Assembly: GCA_013397435.1 (NCBI GenBank)
Contig: VZRG01002548.1
Location: 3,789-67,788, forward strand
DNA length: 64,000 nt
DNA from: Erythrocercus mccallii
Taxonomy: Eukaryota; Chordata; Aves; Passeriformes; Dicruridae
Direction: 5' to 3'
Shown here: in pieces, positions 11,501 through 24,787 of the stretch
Position numbering within the stretch: the first letter of the stretch is position 1
How the letters are laid out: every line of letters begins with the position of its first letter
Notes under the pieces: model-generated
The model's database searches: none
The model's input: only the letters and a program-made list of their open reading frames with translations
Told to the model about the DNA's origin: nothing
Program-made: the position numbers and the translations under genes

Positions 11501-13906
11501 ACGATCACATTTTTCTTTCCAGATCTGATTTTGTTTGAATCTTGATTTGAAAAATATAAATCCAGAGCAAGGGTCTTCTTTTTAATGAAGAGCAAATAAA
11601 GCGTAGCAAGAAGTTACCGGTGCATTCACCTTTATCCATCCACTAGTTGGATAGAAAAACCTCAAATTAAATACTGTAATTTTAAATACTGGATTTTAAA
11701 AAGGAACCAGATAATTTGTGTGAGCATTGGTAGTCATGCATGCTAAAATAGGGAGTGATCACATCTCGTGCTTCAGGAGCTGCCAGTGTTGAAGTGTTGG
11801 GAAGAAATTGTATTCCTCCTCCGGGTGTCTGTATTTCCCTCCCCATTTGTAAAATACAGAAAGTGCAGTTCTTTGAGGGGTGGTTAAAGGCTTAGTTTTT
11901 GCAGCAGGGACGTGACTTGAGACGCTCATGTGGCTCTGTCATCCAGGTGACAGCACTTTCACTGGAAAGCTGCTCCTTGCCAGGCGTTTGATGACTGTAC
12001 TCTGAACAGAAGTGTGAGGATGGGGGTGTTGGCATCAGCTGACTGATAAGGAGATAGTATATTACACTAAAAATACACCCAGATCTTCACAGGCAACTCT
12101 GAGCATTACCTGGTGTCATGTGCAGCAAGAATGAAACAAAAGGTGAGGTGGGTTGAGCGTGGCTTGGCCTCACTGTGAGGATGTGCTGGGATGCTCTCTA
12201 TTCATTCCGTGGGATTTCTTTTCCTTCTTCAGGAGCAGCTGCTCACAGAAGTGTGCAGCTATTTCTTGCTTGTTGCACGTGTGGCCACAGCCCTTGTTCA
12301 CTGTAGGATCAAAACCACTGCTCTGAGCTCAGCACGACTCTCCCTGCTCCCAGTGTCTCATGCCTTGAGTTTGTGTTTGATGCCCTTGCAGCTTCTCCCA
12401 GAGCTGCTGACATGGGAAGAGGTGAATCCTGTTTAATAGGGAGAAGGGGAGAGCAGAGGGGCTGAGGATGTAATTGTCATGTCATGTTTACTGATTTTTG
12501 CAGGGTGAGGGAGGGATGCTCCATTTAGGATGTCTGCACACCCTGGTTGTCTGCTTTCCCCTCTGTTCTGATGGAAATGCACTGTGAGAGGCCAAGGGGA
12601 TAGGATCTGTGGCTTTGCAACCTTATGGTGAAAAATGTTGTGAATTTTGGTCCAATTTGTCCTTCAAAGTTTATTTCTTCCTTAGTATGAAGGCCTCAGA
12701 GCCCTACTAGTATGTATTTTTTTTTCTTTTATTGAGATGGAGTAAATGGTTTTCATAGTGACTTACAACAGCAAGCAGGAAGAGCTCACTCTGAACACAC
12801 AGTTTGAATCTCATTTTGCATATTTTTAGTTGGATTTTTGTTAATGACTGACAGCTGTTAGAACTCTGATTCACAACCAACCATTTTTGAAAGTACAGAC
12901 CTTTTCGCTAGTGAATAGCAATGTGTTTCTACAAATTCATGTAAATAATTAGATGCCTTGGATGCATTGGCTCAGATCCTTAATTTTCACATTTTTAAGT
13001 GACAAAATGGCAAATGATGTATTTTCTGGTAGATTACTTCTCATTTGTGTTATTTTTTTATTTGGATGGAAAATGGAATTTTAATTGAAATGCAGAAGAT
13101 CTGGGTTTTGAGACTTAATTAAAACTCCAAGTGTGAAGGAGAGGCATGATTAAAAAAAAATAAACAGAAAAAATAGTTTGTCATTGTTTCTCAAAAGTTT
13201 AGAGTTCATAGATCTTGCCCACTGACTGTTTCACAGGTTTCTATGCAGGAGTCCTTTTTAATTTGGGATTAAGATCTTGTTGAATTGAACCACTGGAGAA
13301 AGCTGAATTGAGGCACTGCAGAAATAGCTGTTGAAGGTAAAAGCTCTCTGAGCATTTCATCAAAGGGTGGCTTCAAGACAGTGCTGAACAGCAAATTCAC
13401 CAGTCCCAACTTTTTTTTTGGTGTAAATTATATGCTTACTATTTTTATTTTATTTAAATTACAGTAGGCATTTGCCCTAATATATGCTGTTACAATTTCA
13501 TGTTAGATTTGTAATTAAGTTTATTTTTAGAAGAATGCATTTAAGTGGTTTATATAAAATGGTTTTCTATTTTCGTAAATGAAATAATTGTTTTTTATTG
13601 ATTTTCGATTTCATGCAAATGTGGGAGGTTTTTTTTTTTGGCTTGAAGGTTGTGTGAGCAGAAAGAAATTAATGATTTGAGAGTATTTTCATAATACAAA
13701 GAATAGAAGATTTGTTGTCAGTAGCTGGCTACACTGATAGGCAGAGTTAACTCTTATTCAGACATGTTCAAATTGAGTGATGGATGGATGTTAGAGGGTG
13801 TGGTACAGTTGGTTTATATAATAAATTTTCCTATTGGTTATTTTTCCTGGTTGAGTCAAGAAAGACAAATTGTGAGCGCATTTGGGATTTGACGCAAAAT
13901 GGTCAG

Positions 13907-13936
13907 AATGTCGCAATCCCGAAAATGTCGCAATCC
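13907..13936. repeat. 13-bp direct repeat containing CpG
   Basis: The 13-mer AATGTCGCAATCC occurs at 13907-13919 and again at 13924-13936, separated by CGAA. Five CpGs fall between about 13877 and 13930 in an otherwise CpG-poor intron. No function is known. Confidence 0.85.
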
Positions 13937-16722
13937 AGGGCAAATCTGATGGACAAGTGAGTGTTAATTGTGAGTGAGCCAGATTTGCTATTTTTAATTT
14001 GGCCTTGCTATCATGTCTCTTCACAGATGAATTTGAAGGCTACAGGGAGTTGAATGATGAGTCACTATTGAGTTAGTAAAATCACAATTGATCTCCATTT
14101 CCTGTTGATTCCAAAATTACTGAAGTGTGAAAGCCGAGAGTGACTGATCACTTCTTGGAGGGGAGTTTAAGGCTGGAATGTGGAAGTGACTCTCTCTGAA
14201 GTAACTCAACGCTGCCCTGGGTGCCAGGACAGGGATGTCTGCAGTGAGAACAGGTGTGTGTGTGATGGTCTGGCCGGCTGAGTTACCTCCAAGGAATGAT
14301 AATCCGCGCACTAAAATACGCTCGCCCCGCAGCAAGGTGGGGGGAAGAGGTGTCTTAAGTGGCTAATGATAGAAGCTGAAGATTAAAGTTTTCATTAGTC
14401 TCCTCTACTGGAGTTCTTTTTAACTGACCTGTGTTTCTGTTGCTTGGCTCAGACTATTCTCCTCTGAACTCCCTATGCTCCCAGGGCTGTTTGCTGTGGC
14501 AGGGCCCTGCTCCTCTGCAGCAAGGCACAGTGGCAGAGGAGGGGATGCAGGGGCAGCAGTGGGGTGGGACACAGAACATTTTGTGAGTCTGTTGTTTTGA
14601 TGGATGACAAATTGTCTGTCATTCTGCAGCTTTGTTCTTTTCTTGTGATGGAAATGCTTTTTTGACAGATACTAGTTAGAAACACTGTGTGCAGGTAAGA
14701 TTTAAAATTTCTTTTTTTCCTTCCTAGAATTTACTGTTAGTAAAACCTTGGTTTTTTTTTTTTGGTTAGGAACTATTAAGTCACATTACTAGACTCTGCC
14801 CACGTTGCATATGTGAGAGTAAATTCTGCTGAAAGGGGATTTGTTGGAAGAAATTAAAGGGAGGATGTATGCTGTTCTGAGTTACACTGGAAGCAAGCTA
14901 TAAAGAAGCCTTGAAGTATCACTTCAGGAAGAGAGAACTTAGTTTAGTTCCCTGGAGGACTAAGAGGAGGTGGGAGGATGCTCCTCTGCTGCATTCCTCA
15001 CAAATTTCTGATTTTAAAGAATTTTTTTGAAGGGATATTCTCAAAAGGCATGTAACAACCTGTGTTCTGCCTAACGACTTTTCAGATGGTCTTTGAACCA
15101 TTGAGACTTGTCCTGGGTGTACACTCTGATATACTGTGTTAAAACAGAAATAAAGAACCAGGAGAAGAAGAAATCTATATCTTTTCCTTGCAAAACATGT
15201 ACAGGTTTTCCCCAATGTTGTCTTAATTAGGACTGTAGAAAACTGGGAATGGGGGAAAAAGAGATGGTTGATCCTGCTGTCAGAGAGCAGCTCAGTTTTC
15301 GAATTTGTAAACAAAAGAGGTGAAAAAAAAAATCCTGCCAGCTTCCTGACAGGCAGGGTGTGCAGTTTTAAGTCAGAGGAGCTGATTCAGTTGGTCTGGC
15401 TTTTGCAAGGGAACAACGAGACGAATAAATTGCTCTGAGAGGGTGTAAAGAACTTTCCACTAGAAAAAGTTGAGCAAACATGGAGCACTGAGTTGCATGG
15501 TTGAAATTTGGTGAGGCGTGGAAAGGACACTGGTTTTCAGCAAAGTATGATGTTTGTTCAGAGTGTTGTGAATTCAGGAGTAAGAGTTGCCACACTTTAA
15601 AGACATCTCTCAGTCGTACTGAGGTTTAAAGGAGCTGCAAGGAGCTTCGTGAGGAGCGATCTTGGCAGTTCTCAATGGTGTTGCTCGCAGAGAATCTTCA
15701 AATACTTACAGCCACACCTTGATACCTTATATCTCGTCTTGTCGGATCTCTGTTGATGTGCCCCACTACAAGAGCACTTCGTTAAGACCAATTAAATGTA
15801 TAATATTTTTATAATACTTGTGTTTTGGAAAAATCAATATGACCAGTTTCCCTTTGAAATGACAAGAAGTCTGTTGTGCTGACAGAGTAGAACGCATTAG
15901 GAAGTGGTGCTTTGTATCCTCTCAAGAGTAATGTGCTCTTGTTTTCTCTTAATCAGCAGGATGTTCTCCTGTATGTCAGATGTCTTAGTTGTTTTTGTGA
16001 TCTCTATCAGAGAAGACTGAGGGGGGAAAAATGTCAGAGGAACAGAACAGGTTTAAAAACTTTATAGCAGAGAAAGCCTGCAGCCCTGCATTTCTGTTTA
16101 AGTAAAAGTGGTAATCACCATCTTAGGGTTGGACACTTTGTGTTTATGTTTGTGCTTTAAACAATAAATAAAAGAACAACTTGCCCTTCAGAAGAACATA
16201 ATGAGTAGCCTGTTGAAATACTCTAGAGCATAAGGGATATAATTAACCCTTTTCCCTTTAGCGTAGTTGTGTTTCAGAAGCAAGATGTCTAACACATTAT
16301 TTGCCAGTTCACTGAAGTAAGGATTTTTCAAGTTGACTGTCTGAAAATCAGACCTCTTCTTCTTCCCTCCATTGCCTTCCCCTCCTTCCCTATTTTCTGA
16401 GCTGCAGTTTCCAAATTTGTAATAGGTCTAGTAGTGGTTGCCTTTTTATTTTTTTAAACTTAAAAGTAGCCATTGAGAAGGAAAGCTTCTTTCCCATCAC
16501 TCTTGCTCAAGGCTATAGAGAATAGATCTTGGAAGTTCAGGCACTTGTCCAGGGTTTTCAGAGGAATTTTTAAGAGATGCTTTTGATGCAGTGAAGGAAG
16601 TGCAAAGACTTGAAAGGACTGACAGCACAATCAGGATTCGACTCAATGCATGAACAAAACCACTTCCTGTGATCCTTGAATATTTTGCTTTACTGATCAG
16701 GTCTTGGATAGCACAAATTAAT

Positions 16723-16778
16723 TCTGAACTGTTCCCTCAGATAGTTTTGGTCTGAACTGTTCCCTCAGATAGTTTTGG
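16723..16778. repeat. Perfect 28-bp tandem duplication
   Basis: Two identical adjacent 28-bp units lie at 16723-16750 and 16751-16778. Each starts TCTGAACTGTTCCC and ends AGTTTTGG. Identity is complete, suggesting a recent slippage or repair duplication, or an assembly artefact. Confidence 0.92.
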
Positions 16779-17691
16779 TATGATTCAGTGAAACTGAGCT
16801 GAAAGGAGACAGAACCTGAAATGCTTCCAACTCGTTTTTTCCCATCTTGACTCTCCTTGAAGTATGTGAATTAGTGTGAGAAAGTGCCTGTAGCTCCCAC
16901 CGGGTCAAATGGAGGTTGAGATAAAAATACTCGTCTCTGTGTGTATTGTAATATTGATCGTCGTGTGGTAAATAATTCCTTGGCAGCAGGATTGCCAAGT
17001 CTGATGTTTTACACTTCATTTGTAAGTTCTGGTGCAGTCTTGCTTCTGGCTCTGTGCTCAGACCTGCTTTTTGTTCTTTGATGGATATCTGCTTCATTAC
17101 TTCCTTTTGACCAGCCTTTCCTTTCTGATAAACCGTCATCCTTTGGATTGGTTTAGCTGCCTGGAGCTCACTGGGTCTGTTAGTCACAGCTACTCTCTTT
17201 TTGTTGTGACATTTTAATAAATGAATGGTCTCCATGAAGACCCATTCCCATTTCTCACCTCTCCTGCCATGGTCGTGCACTAATTGACACCAAAACAAAG
17301 ATTGCTTCCCAGTCTCTTTCTTTGAATTTCTTTGTTTTTATCTGTTCTATTGTACACACCTTTACATAGTGTTACCCAACACAGTCATTCCTGTCACTTA
17401 GGGACCTCCTTCTTTGGGCACTCATGTTTTCCAAAGTGGACTAGGAAGTTTTCTGTTAAAGGCACTGTGGCCCTTTCACAGATGTGGGGGCAGTTCTGAG
17501 TTCAGCACTTTGTCTGTGTCCTAAATTGCTGGTTAACTGTGGAGGCAATAAGGAGACCGAGTCCTGGTTTCTGACTCTGAAGTTGAATGAAGCTGGCATG
17601 TGGTAAAGCAAAAGCACTGTCAGCTCAGATGTGTTTTCTTAACATGGAACCAACTAGCCTTGCACAAATACCGTGGTTTTCTTTCACAACA

Positions 17692-17948
17692 GCGGAGCGA
17701 GGCCGGCGGAGCTGTCAGACGGGTGAGGCGAGGCCGAAGGCTGCCCGTCACCTCTGCTCCCGCACCAGTTCACCTTCAAGCTGGCAGCTCCAAAGGAGGG
17801 TGTTCTTGTCCAAATCCTTTTTACCTGTGCTTTTTTTCCCCTTCTGTTACTTTATGTTTTTCTTTCTCTGGCTTGCTTTAAAACTCGGACGTGGATGTGG
17901 CGCTGTTACCCAGCGCGGCTGTGCCACCGAACACCCGCCCCGGCGGCG
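17692..17948. promoter_or_regulatory. Orphan CpG-dense cluster within intron 1
   Basis: Two short CpG-dense patches stand out: about nine CpGs in 17692-17762 and about ten in 17885-17948. About 120 bp of T-rich, CpG-free sequence separates them. Surrounding intron has roughly one CpG per 100-200 bp. The first patch contains a good splice-donor-like site, CAGACGG followed by GTGAGG at 17723. A 130-codon ATG frame (17587-17979) crosses both patches but resembles no known protein. The cluster could be an alternative promoter or first exon, or a promoter for a non-coding transcript. The sequence alone does not prove either. Confidence 0.4.
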
Positions 17949-19541
17949 TAGTTTGTGTTGGCAGGAGCTGTGTGGCTGATGGGACTTCATGTTGTTTGGG
18001 CAGGCAAATCATAACTACAGGCAGAAGAGTGCCTTTTTTTGGGGTGGCTGTAGTGGCACAGTGGAGATTTGATTCTTCTTCTACCTCCCAGATTGGCAGC
18101 TGGTTTTGCTGTTGATGATGGTAGGGAAGGATGTGGGGTGCTATAATTAGTTGTGGGATTTCAGAACTTGGAGAAACCTTCCTTGTGTCTGAAGGAAACA
18201 GTCTCACCAAAATGTTTTTGAATGTAGTCTGGGTTCAGAGAGAGGTTTGCTTTGATGCAGTCATGTAGCCTAATTCTAAAGTCTTGTGAGCAGCTTCTGC
18301 CTGTGTGTTGGTTTCCTTCTCATCAGGAGATGTTCAGAATTTCTTTTTTGGGTGGCCTCTCTGTTTAAAGATGGCAGCTATTGAGATCAGCTAATTTTTT
18401 TTTGTCTCTCTCGCAGAATGTAAAGTGTCTGTATTGTTATAATAACAAAAGGGTTTCTGAATACAATGAAACTAAAGGATATGTCACTTAGGTTTATATA
18501 TTTAGGAATGTATTACAGGGTTCATGTGGTTTCTCTTGCTTCCCTTTGTCTAGTTCCCCCTTTTATTTGTTGCAGTGGATAAAGTTCACTGTTCAATTTT
18601 TAATCTAAGTTCTCTAAGGAAAGATTTCTTATCATAGGTTAATTATAAATATATTTTCTGTAATAATTTATATATTAAGTAGTATACATTTGTTAATAAT
18701 TTGCTGAAGAAACACACCTGCCCACAGGCTGAGGTTCCAGGTGTTCTAGTGCTAAACCACCTTTTGACAGCAGTTGTCCAGGGAACTCCACAGTTCCTCC
18801 AGGGAGGATATTTTTATTTTAATTCCATCAACCAGGTCGTGGCAGTTAAGTTCTATTGCAGTTAAGAAAACTTAAGTCTAAAAAATTCTAGTGTATCGTG
18901 TGCCCCCTAAGATGAAAATTGATTTTTGAGAGGATAAGATCTTTTAAGATAGTAATCTTTCCAAAAATCGTGCATTTCAAGAATCAGTTCAGGTTAAACC
19001 TAGGAAAGCATGTTTTGATCCACTTTTTCCTGGTGAATGCAACAAGCTATTTTAAAGATGACTTTAAAGTTGTGTGCCTGAATTAAAATCTTGTTTTGTG
19101 TTCATCCCCCTGTTGATATCCACTATAAAAACAAAGCAAAACTTTCACTCGGTTGTATTTCTCTCCTTGATGTTAACCATCTTTTCTGACTCAAATTTCT
19201 TCTAATTTCTTATGTTATCTTCTTTATGACCAGAACAAATAGTGAAGTAGTACCAGGGAGCTGGCTACAGTCAGGTTAAATGTTTGTTCTTCATTTATGC
19301 CTTTAGGTGGGAGAGGAGTGTGTGTACAAGGTGAAGGGGAAAAACAGTGATGGAGGACTGACCTCTCCATCTTGGTCTTGCCTTGATTTACCTTCTGGAA
19401 TAAATCTGTGCTGCTGCAGATCCCAGTGAGGGGAGGTTCCTGAAGTTGGGAGTGTCTAGAGCAGCATCCAGGTTTGATATTGCTGCTTGGTTTGTCCTAG
19501 TCCCAGCTCCTGTAACTTCTGCATCCTCTTCCCCCCAAAGT

Positions 19542-19569
19542 CTTGCAACACCCTTCTTGCAACACTCTT
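19542..19569. repeat. 14-bp imperfect tandem duplication
   Basis: CTTGCAACACCCTT is followed directly by CTTGCAACACTCTT, with one mismatch. It lies just before a possible CR1 fragment. Confidence 0.8.
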
Positions 19570-19572
19570 CCC

Positions 19573-19625
19573 CCCAGTTTTGGCTGAGAAGGGGGGTGGA
19601 GTAGATAATCCCTGATGAGCTGCTG
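19573..19625 (+). mobile_element. Possible decayed CR1 LINE 3'-end fragment
   Basis: The segment around GGGGGGTGGAGTAGATAATCC (about 19591-19611) resembles the conserved GGGTTGGACTAGATGATC motif near the 3' end of avian CR1 elements. The terminal octamer repeats typical of CR1 (ATTCTRTG) are absent and similarity fades within tens of bases. This is weak evidence that could be chance. Confidence 0.25.
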
Positions 19626-22600
19626 AATGAAAGGTGCCATAGATTTATTTGTCTCACCGTTGGACCCACTGCTTTCTCATGGGGGAATTTGTTAGAAATG
19701 CATCAGGGTAACCTGCTGCACCCCAGGCTCTCCAGAAGCACCTACCAGAGGGTGAACAGTAGTTCTCCTGCTTGCTCTGCCATTCCAGTGCTCTTCTGAT
19801 AAAAGTGGATATGGTGACAGGAATTGCAGTTGCCAAGCAATAGAACTCAGCAGAGCCTGGCTGGTTACATACCTGAGCTGTTCTGCTCACCAGAATTGCA
19901 GCATTGTGCATCACCCACAGTGCTTCTAGGCAGTGTCTAAAAACTGTGTTTGAGGTTGGAAATCCAATGTCTTGGGCAGTATGTAAATGTGAAATAGACA
20001 GTATGGGCTGAAATGTCACCTTGAATGTAAGTGTGGAAGGCAGCTGGAAGTAAACCACTGTTGGCTCTTCTCTTTTTAACAAGTTATATATATTTAGGTT
20101 ATTTTATTTTTTATTTTTACTGTTTTACAGTAAGGTTCAATCAATTGCTGATGAGAACATCTGCAGAGATACGTTGAAAATCCTATACTCAAGCTTTCCT
20201 TGTATTTTCAGAGAAATGAAACTCCTGGAGTTCCAGTGGTTGACTGTGCCTAAAGGGCTCTGCTTTCCCATGCTTAACCCTGTTTATCTGGTAGCTTCTC
20301 ACCTGTGTGCATTAAGGATGTTTTGTTTGAGGAGAGATTCACCTTGAGTGGCATCACAGAGGTGTTTGGTTCTCTTTTTCCATGGTTATTGTGCTCTGAT
20401 GCCTCTGGGACAATTAATACCGTGTGAATGCTGCCCTTGTGGTACAAAGGACATTTCCCTTGGTTGGGCTGTGTTTGTGATACTAAAAGTGAGTCAGAAG
20501 CATCCACTTCATCAGAAAAGTGAGTTCACCTAAGAACTTCTCCTGGTATAGCTACTTTGGTTTACATTTGCCTTAAATTGTGTTCTGGTGCAAGTGTTTT
20601 TGGTTGATAAAGCCTGAACTACGTTACCTTGTCTCTGGCGCCAGCCGTGTTTTACCTTGCATTTGGAGAGGAAGGTTCTTTTTTCAATCTAGTTAGCTCA
20701 TGGCTGGAAAGCCCCACAGCACCTGCATATATGTAATTTAATACCTTTAAAGCCCTTTTTGGGGATTGCAAGTTGGTCATATTTTAACTGCCTTGAGAGA
20801 GCAGGTTACAGCATGACCTGTGTGATTTTTAAGCTGTGGTGCTGCCATGTGAAGGGAGGGGTGGGAGAGCTCCCTGTTCTGTTAAATGAAGTTTGATAGC
20901 ATTAACTTTTTCTTCTGTTCAGTTAGATAATTATTTATTTTTTAGCACCATATTAAATTTCTGTTTTGGTGGAAATATGAGTCTAATGGAAGTCTTAGTT
21001 TGTTAAAACAGAAATATTGCTGTGGAAGGCCAGAGAATGTGGGATTTCTGTGTTTGATTGCTTAAGAGCTGGTTAGCACAGCATAGTAGGGCCCTGTGTT
21101 GCATATTGTTAAGAGTAATTGCATCAGACTTGTAATTTTTTTGTGGATCTATGACTCACTATTAAATCCTTTGCTGACCATTATGGATGCAATTGTATGT
21201 TATGATACTGTTTTGTCAGTTGGCTTCTAATGAAGCCTGAATGATCTGGCCTGATTAGGCAGCCATTTCTGGAAAATAATAATACTAAAAAAATTCCCCA
21301 AAAGCTTGTAAAGAGGGACAGCTTTCCTAGATTACTGCAGGGTGGCAGGCAGCTAAGAGCATGGTAAAATCTTCCTAAATATGAGTTGCTGAGCCCAGCC
21401 ACATGATGAATTTCCATTCTGGAAGAATTTGGCTGCTTATCCCAGCTACCTAAGTGTATATCCCATAGGTTTTTGTCAGCCAATTGCTGAGTCACTTGGA
21501 TGTGCACACAACTGTTTTAAAAACAAATAAATAAAATCATGTATGTGACTTTATTTTAAAGGTGGAAAGAACAGTCCCCAGGAGAGACAATTTTTGCTAA
21601 GCTCTATTGTCATCACAGATTGTGAAACATAAATTCAGTGTTATAAACAGCTTGTAATTTCAGTCTTCCATTTTTGCTTTAGCAGGCATTAGACTGAAGC
21701 TGCTCGCATTGGCTTTAAACATTATTAGCACCATTAAAAATGTTTTACTCCCATAGTTATTGATCATAATGTGCCACCTACTCACTTGTATGTTACATAT
21801 TTTGTGTAGAATGGCACGTGCTCATTTTGTGATGCTGTCAGGGAAGTTATAGTGTGGGATAAGAAAAAGTGCAGAGATTTGAAGTGTGTTTCCTGTGAGG
21901 AGGGGGCTCATCTTTAGTGATTTAGGCATCACCTGCATTCTTCTGCAGTTTTTTTTGTTGTTTGACAATTTTCTCACAAACTCAAGCAGGCTGTGACTGC
22001 AGTGTTGCAGTGAATTATCCTGGAGTTGCATTCAGCTGGTGCTTCTAAACAACTTTCCCTTGCTTATAAATGCAGAGGAGCAGCTTGCTGGAGGTTAGAG
22101 TATTCAGCCACGGTAAGGTTCAAGCAATGGCTTTCTGTGTTTGGTGAGGAATTTGCTGGTGAGGTTCATCTTCCACTTAGCGCTTCTTTTCTTCTTCTTT
22201 GGCAGAGAATCTTACAGGCATTGTCCATAACCTGGGCACTACAGATCAGGGTTAAAAGTCCTGGCTTTGATAGCTGGGGGTTCTGGGCTGGATGTTATCC
22301 TCCTTCCATTCCTGCCCTGCGCACCCACGAGGATGAGCAGGAATCTGTGCCAGCCGAGCCACTGATGTGCTATTTCAGCAGCAGGAGGTAATGGATGTGG
22401 CTTCACAGGAACCCCTGAGGGATGTGGTGTATCAGAGCAGTCTTGGTCAGAGAGGATTAATTTGGGGATGACTTGTCATGAGGATGCTTTCACGTGAGCT
22501 GTGCTAATTCTAGACCTCCTTGCTCTGGTGAGCTGTATGGAGAAGGCATCAATCAGTGTTGTTAAAGGGATTCAGTTCGTTTTGTTGGCTCCATTTTTGC

Positions 22601-24787
22601 TAAGCTGCTGTTCCTGTTGATACTCAAAGTAAAATGTTGGCAGAGAGAAAGAAAGTGAGATGCAGGACAAAAATGTGATTTATTCTGAAATTTTATTTGT
22701 GTAAACTTATGGAGAAGTTGGAGGAAGTTCATGGAAAGCAACAATGCCAGAGATATCTTTAGCCAACGACAGCTGAAAATTGCAAGAGCAAAAAGGCAGA
22801 GACAGTTTTAGTTTGTGATGTGGGTTGTAGCCCTTTTGTGTGTTATTTTTGTGAATGTTTTGTTCTGGTCAGCGCGGTAACACAGTGGCCCTTGGATTTG
22901 CAATATATAGTTAGTAGAGTGGCAGAAGAGAAAATTAAAGTAGGATCTGTGTATTTTTCTAAGGGCTGTGGGAGACAAAGAAAATGTGTGCAGAGAAGGG
23001 GAATCTAGTTGCCTTTTAAAGTATTTGCACCAATTTTGATTGGCCTCTTGTTACACTACTTTGTCCTTCCAGATCTGGGTGAAAATAATTGTGTAAAGTT
23101 GATAGGAGTGATGAGTAGCATGAGATAAATTAATGATAATATACTATGTTTCTCAGAAATTACAAACTACATTGCAATATAATCTCCAGTCCCTTGAGTG
23201 TTTAGAAGATCGTAGTGGTCTGACTTTGTCCTCCAAAGCTTAACTTGTAATTAAATGAAAAAAACCCCAAGCCCTCCTTCTTGGCCTCAGATACGTTATG
23301 AAGAATGTTCTCAGGACTTACATTCGAATGGAAACAGTGGGGTTTTGTTTGGGTTTGAGTATTCCCTTTCATGTTTTGAAAGCCAAAGATGGCAGCATTG
23401 TGCTAGTGCTGGAAATACAGAAGTTGAAATTCAATTATGGTCTTGCTTAGCAAAATCTAAAATGATTGACATTTTCTGGGTTGTAGGGTGCCTTTTATCT
23501 ATTCCCTCCCCACCCTGAGAGATGTAGCTTCATAAAATCTTGGTAAATGTAAAGAGGTTTATGTAGCATATTCAGTGAAGAGAAATAGTTCAGTGGGTAG
23601 GGAAGCAGCTTGAATCGTGATGTAGATTTAGTTCCCTCCTTGTTACTGGTTCTGACATCCCAAGAGGTAACACAGAAGCTGGCTTCCCTGGGAAGAGATC
23701 TAGTGATTGATGTGACACATACAGGATAGGTGAGCTTAGAGAGTACAGAAATTTTGTGGGAGGTTGTGTAAGTACATTAAAGACACTAAAATATATATCT
23801 CATTCATAGTGTCACTATGGAGGCAAAACCAAGAGCTCAGTGGGTGGTGGAATCCTGTGTTAATGTAAAGTGTCATAAGCAATCTCTCCAACCACTGATT
23901 TCTGTGAACTCCACATTTAATTTCTTCTTTGCAGAGTATGCAATTAAAGAATCCTGAGACTTCAGTAGTAATTTTTTTTTCCTTACGTCTGCAAATGGTG
24001 CAACTGTAGTGAAACTTTTCATGGGCTTGAAGGGAAATTGTGGTTGCTAAGTGGTTCCTTCTCAGACTTTCTAGCTTTGCCTTCCATGTCATTGAAACTA
24101 CAGGAACAAAGAAGGCTTAGGCCCAGGCCATGATGGGCTGCAGTGACTCTCTTCAGTGATGACTGAACAACACACTTAGAAGAGTTTTTTAGGGCTATAG
24201 GATAGACCTGATGGCTTCCTTAAAACATGCATAATTCTTAGGAGTAAGAATGAAGAGAGATATTAAGGTCAAGTTTCCCCTGTTTGTAGTCTGTATGGGC
24301 ATCACTTTTTTCAGACTGTTCCTTCTGTTTTCACTGATGTGTCCTTCTGCTTCTCTTCTGAGCAATTAGTCATGTAGGATAGAGGCTCCTTATAAACCTG
24401 ATGATTGGCTTTACCCCAAGTTCAGTTCCTTTTTCCTAACATAATTCAACATTTTAATGTCTTCAAAGAATTTTTTTAGAGCCCTAAGGTTTTTTCCAAT
24501 GTGCCAGATAACCTCTCCATTGAGTTGATCCAGTAGATCGTAAACGTGTCCATATGCAGCCCGTGATACATTATGCAGATCTAAATCCACTCAGTGCAAT
24601 AAACATGTTTGGCTTTTGTGAGAGAGGGATGGGAACTCTGGAGATGCTTGCCTGGAAAGGGATGCTGCATGCTGGGAATCTGGGATGAGGGCAGCTGGAC
24701 TGCGGCCACATTCAGTAGCTGTTTTGGACTCTTTCTTTATAAGGACCTGCCATAGATTAAAACTAAAAAACACATGATGAAAAGGAA

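Noticed and set aside
16765..17298. 177-codon antisense frame in intron 1
   Set aside because: It begins at TTG, resembles no family, and overlaps the 28-bp tandem duplication. It is best explained by chance.
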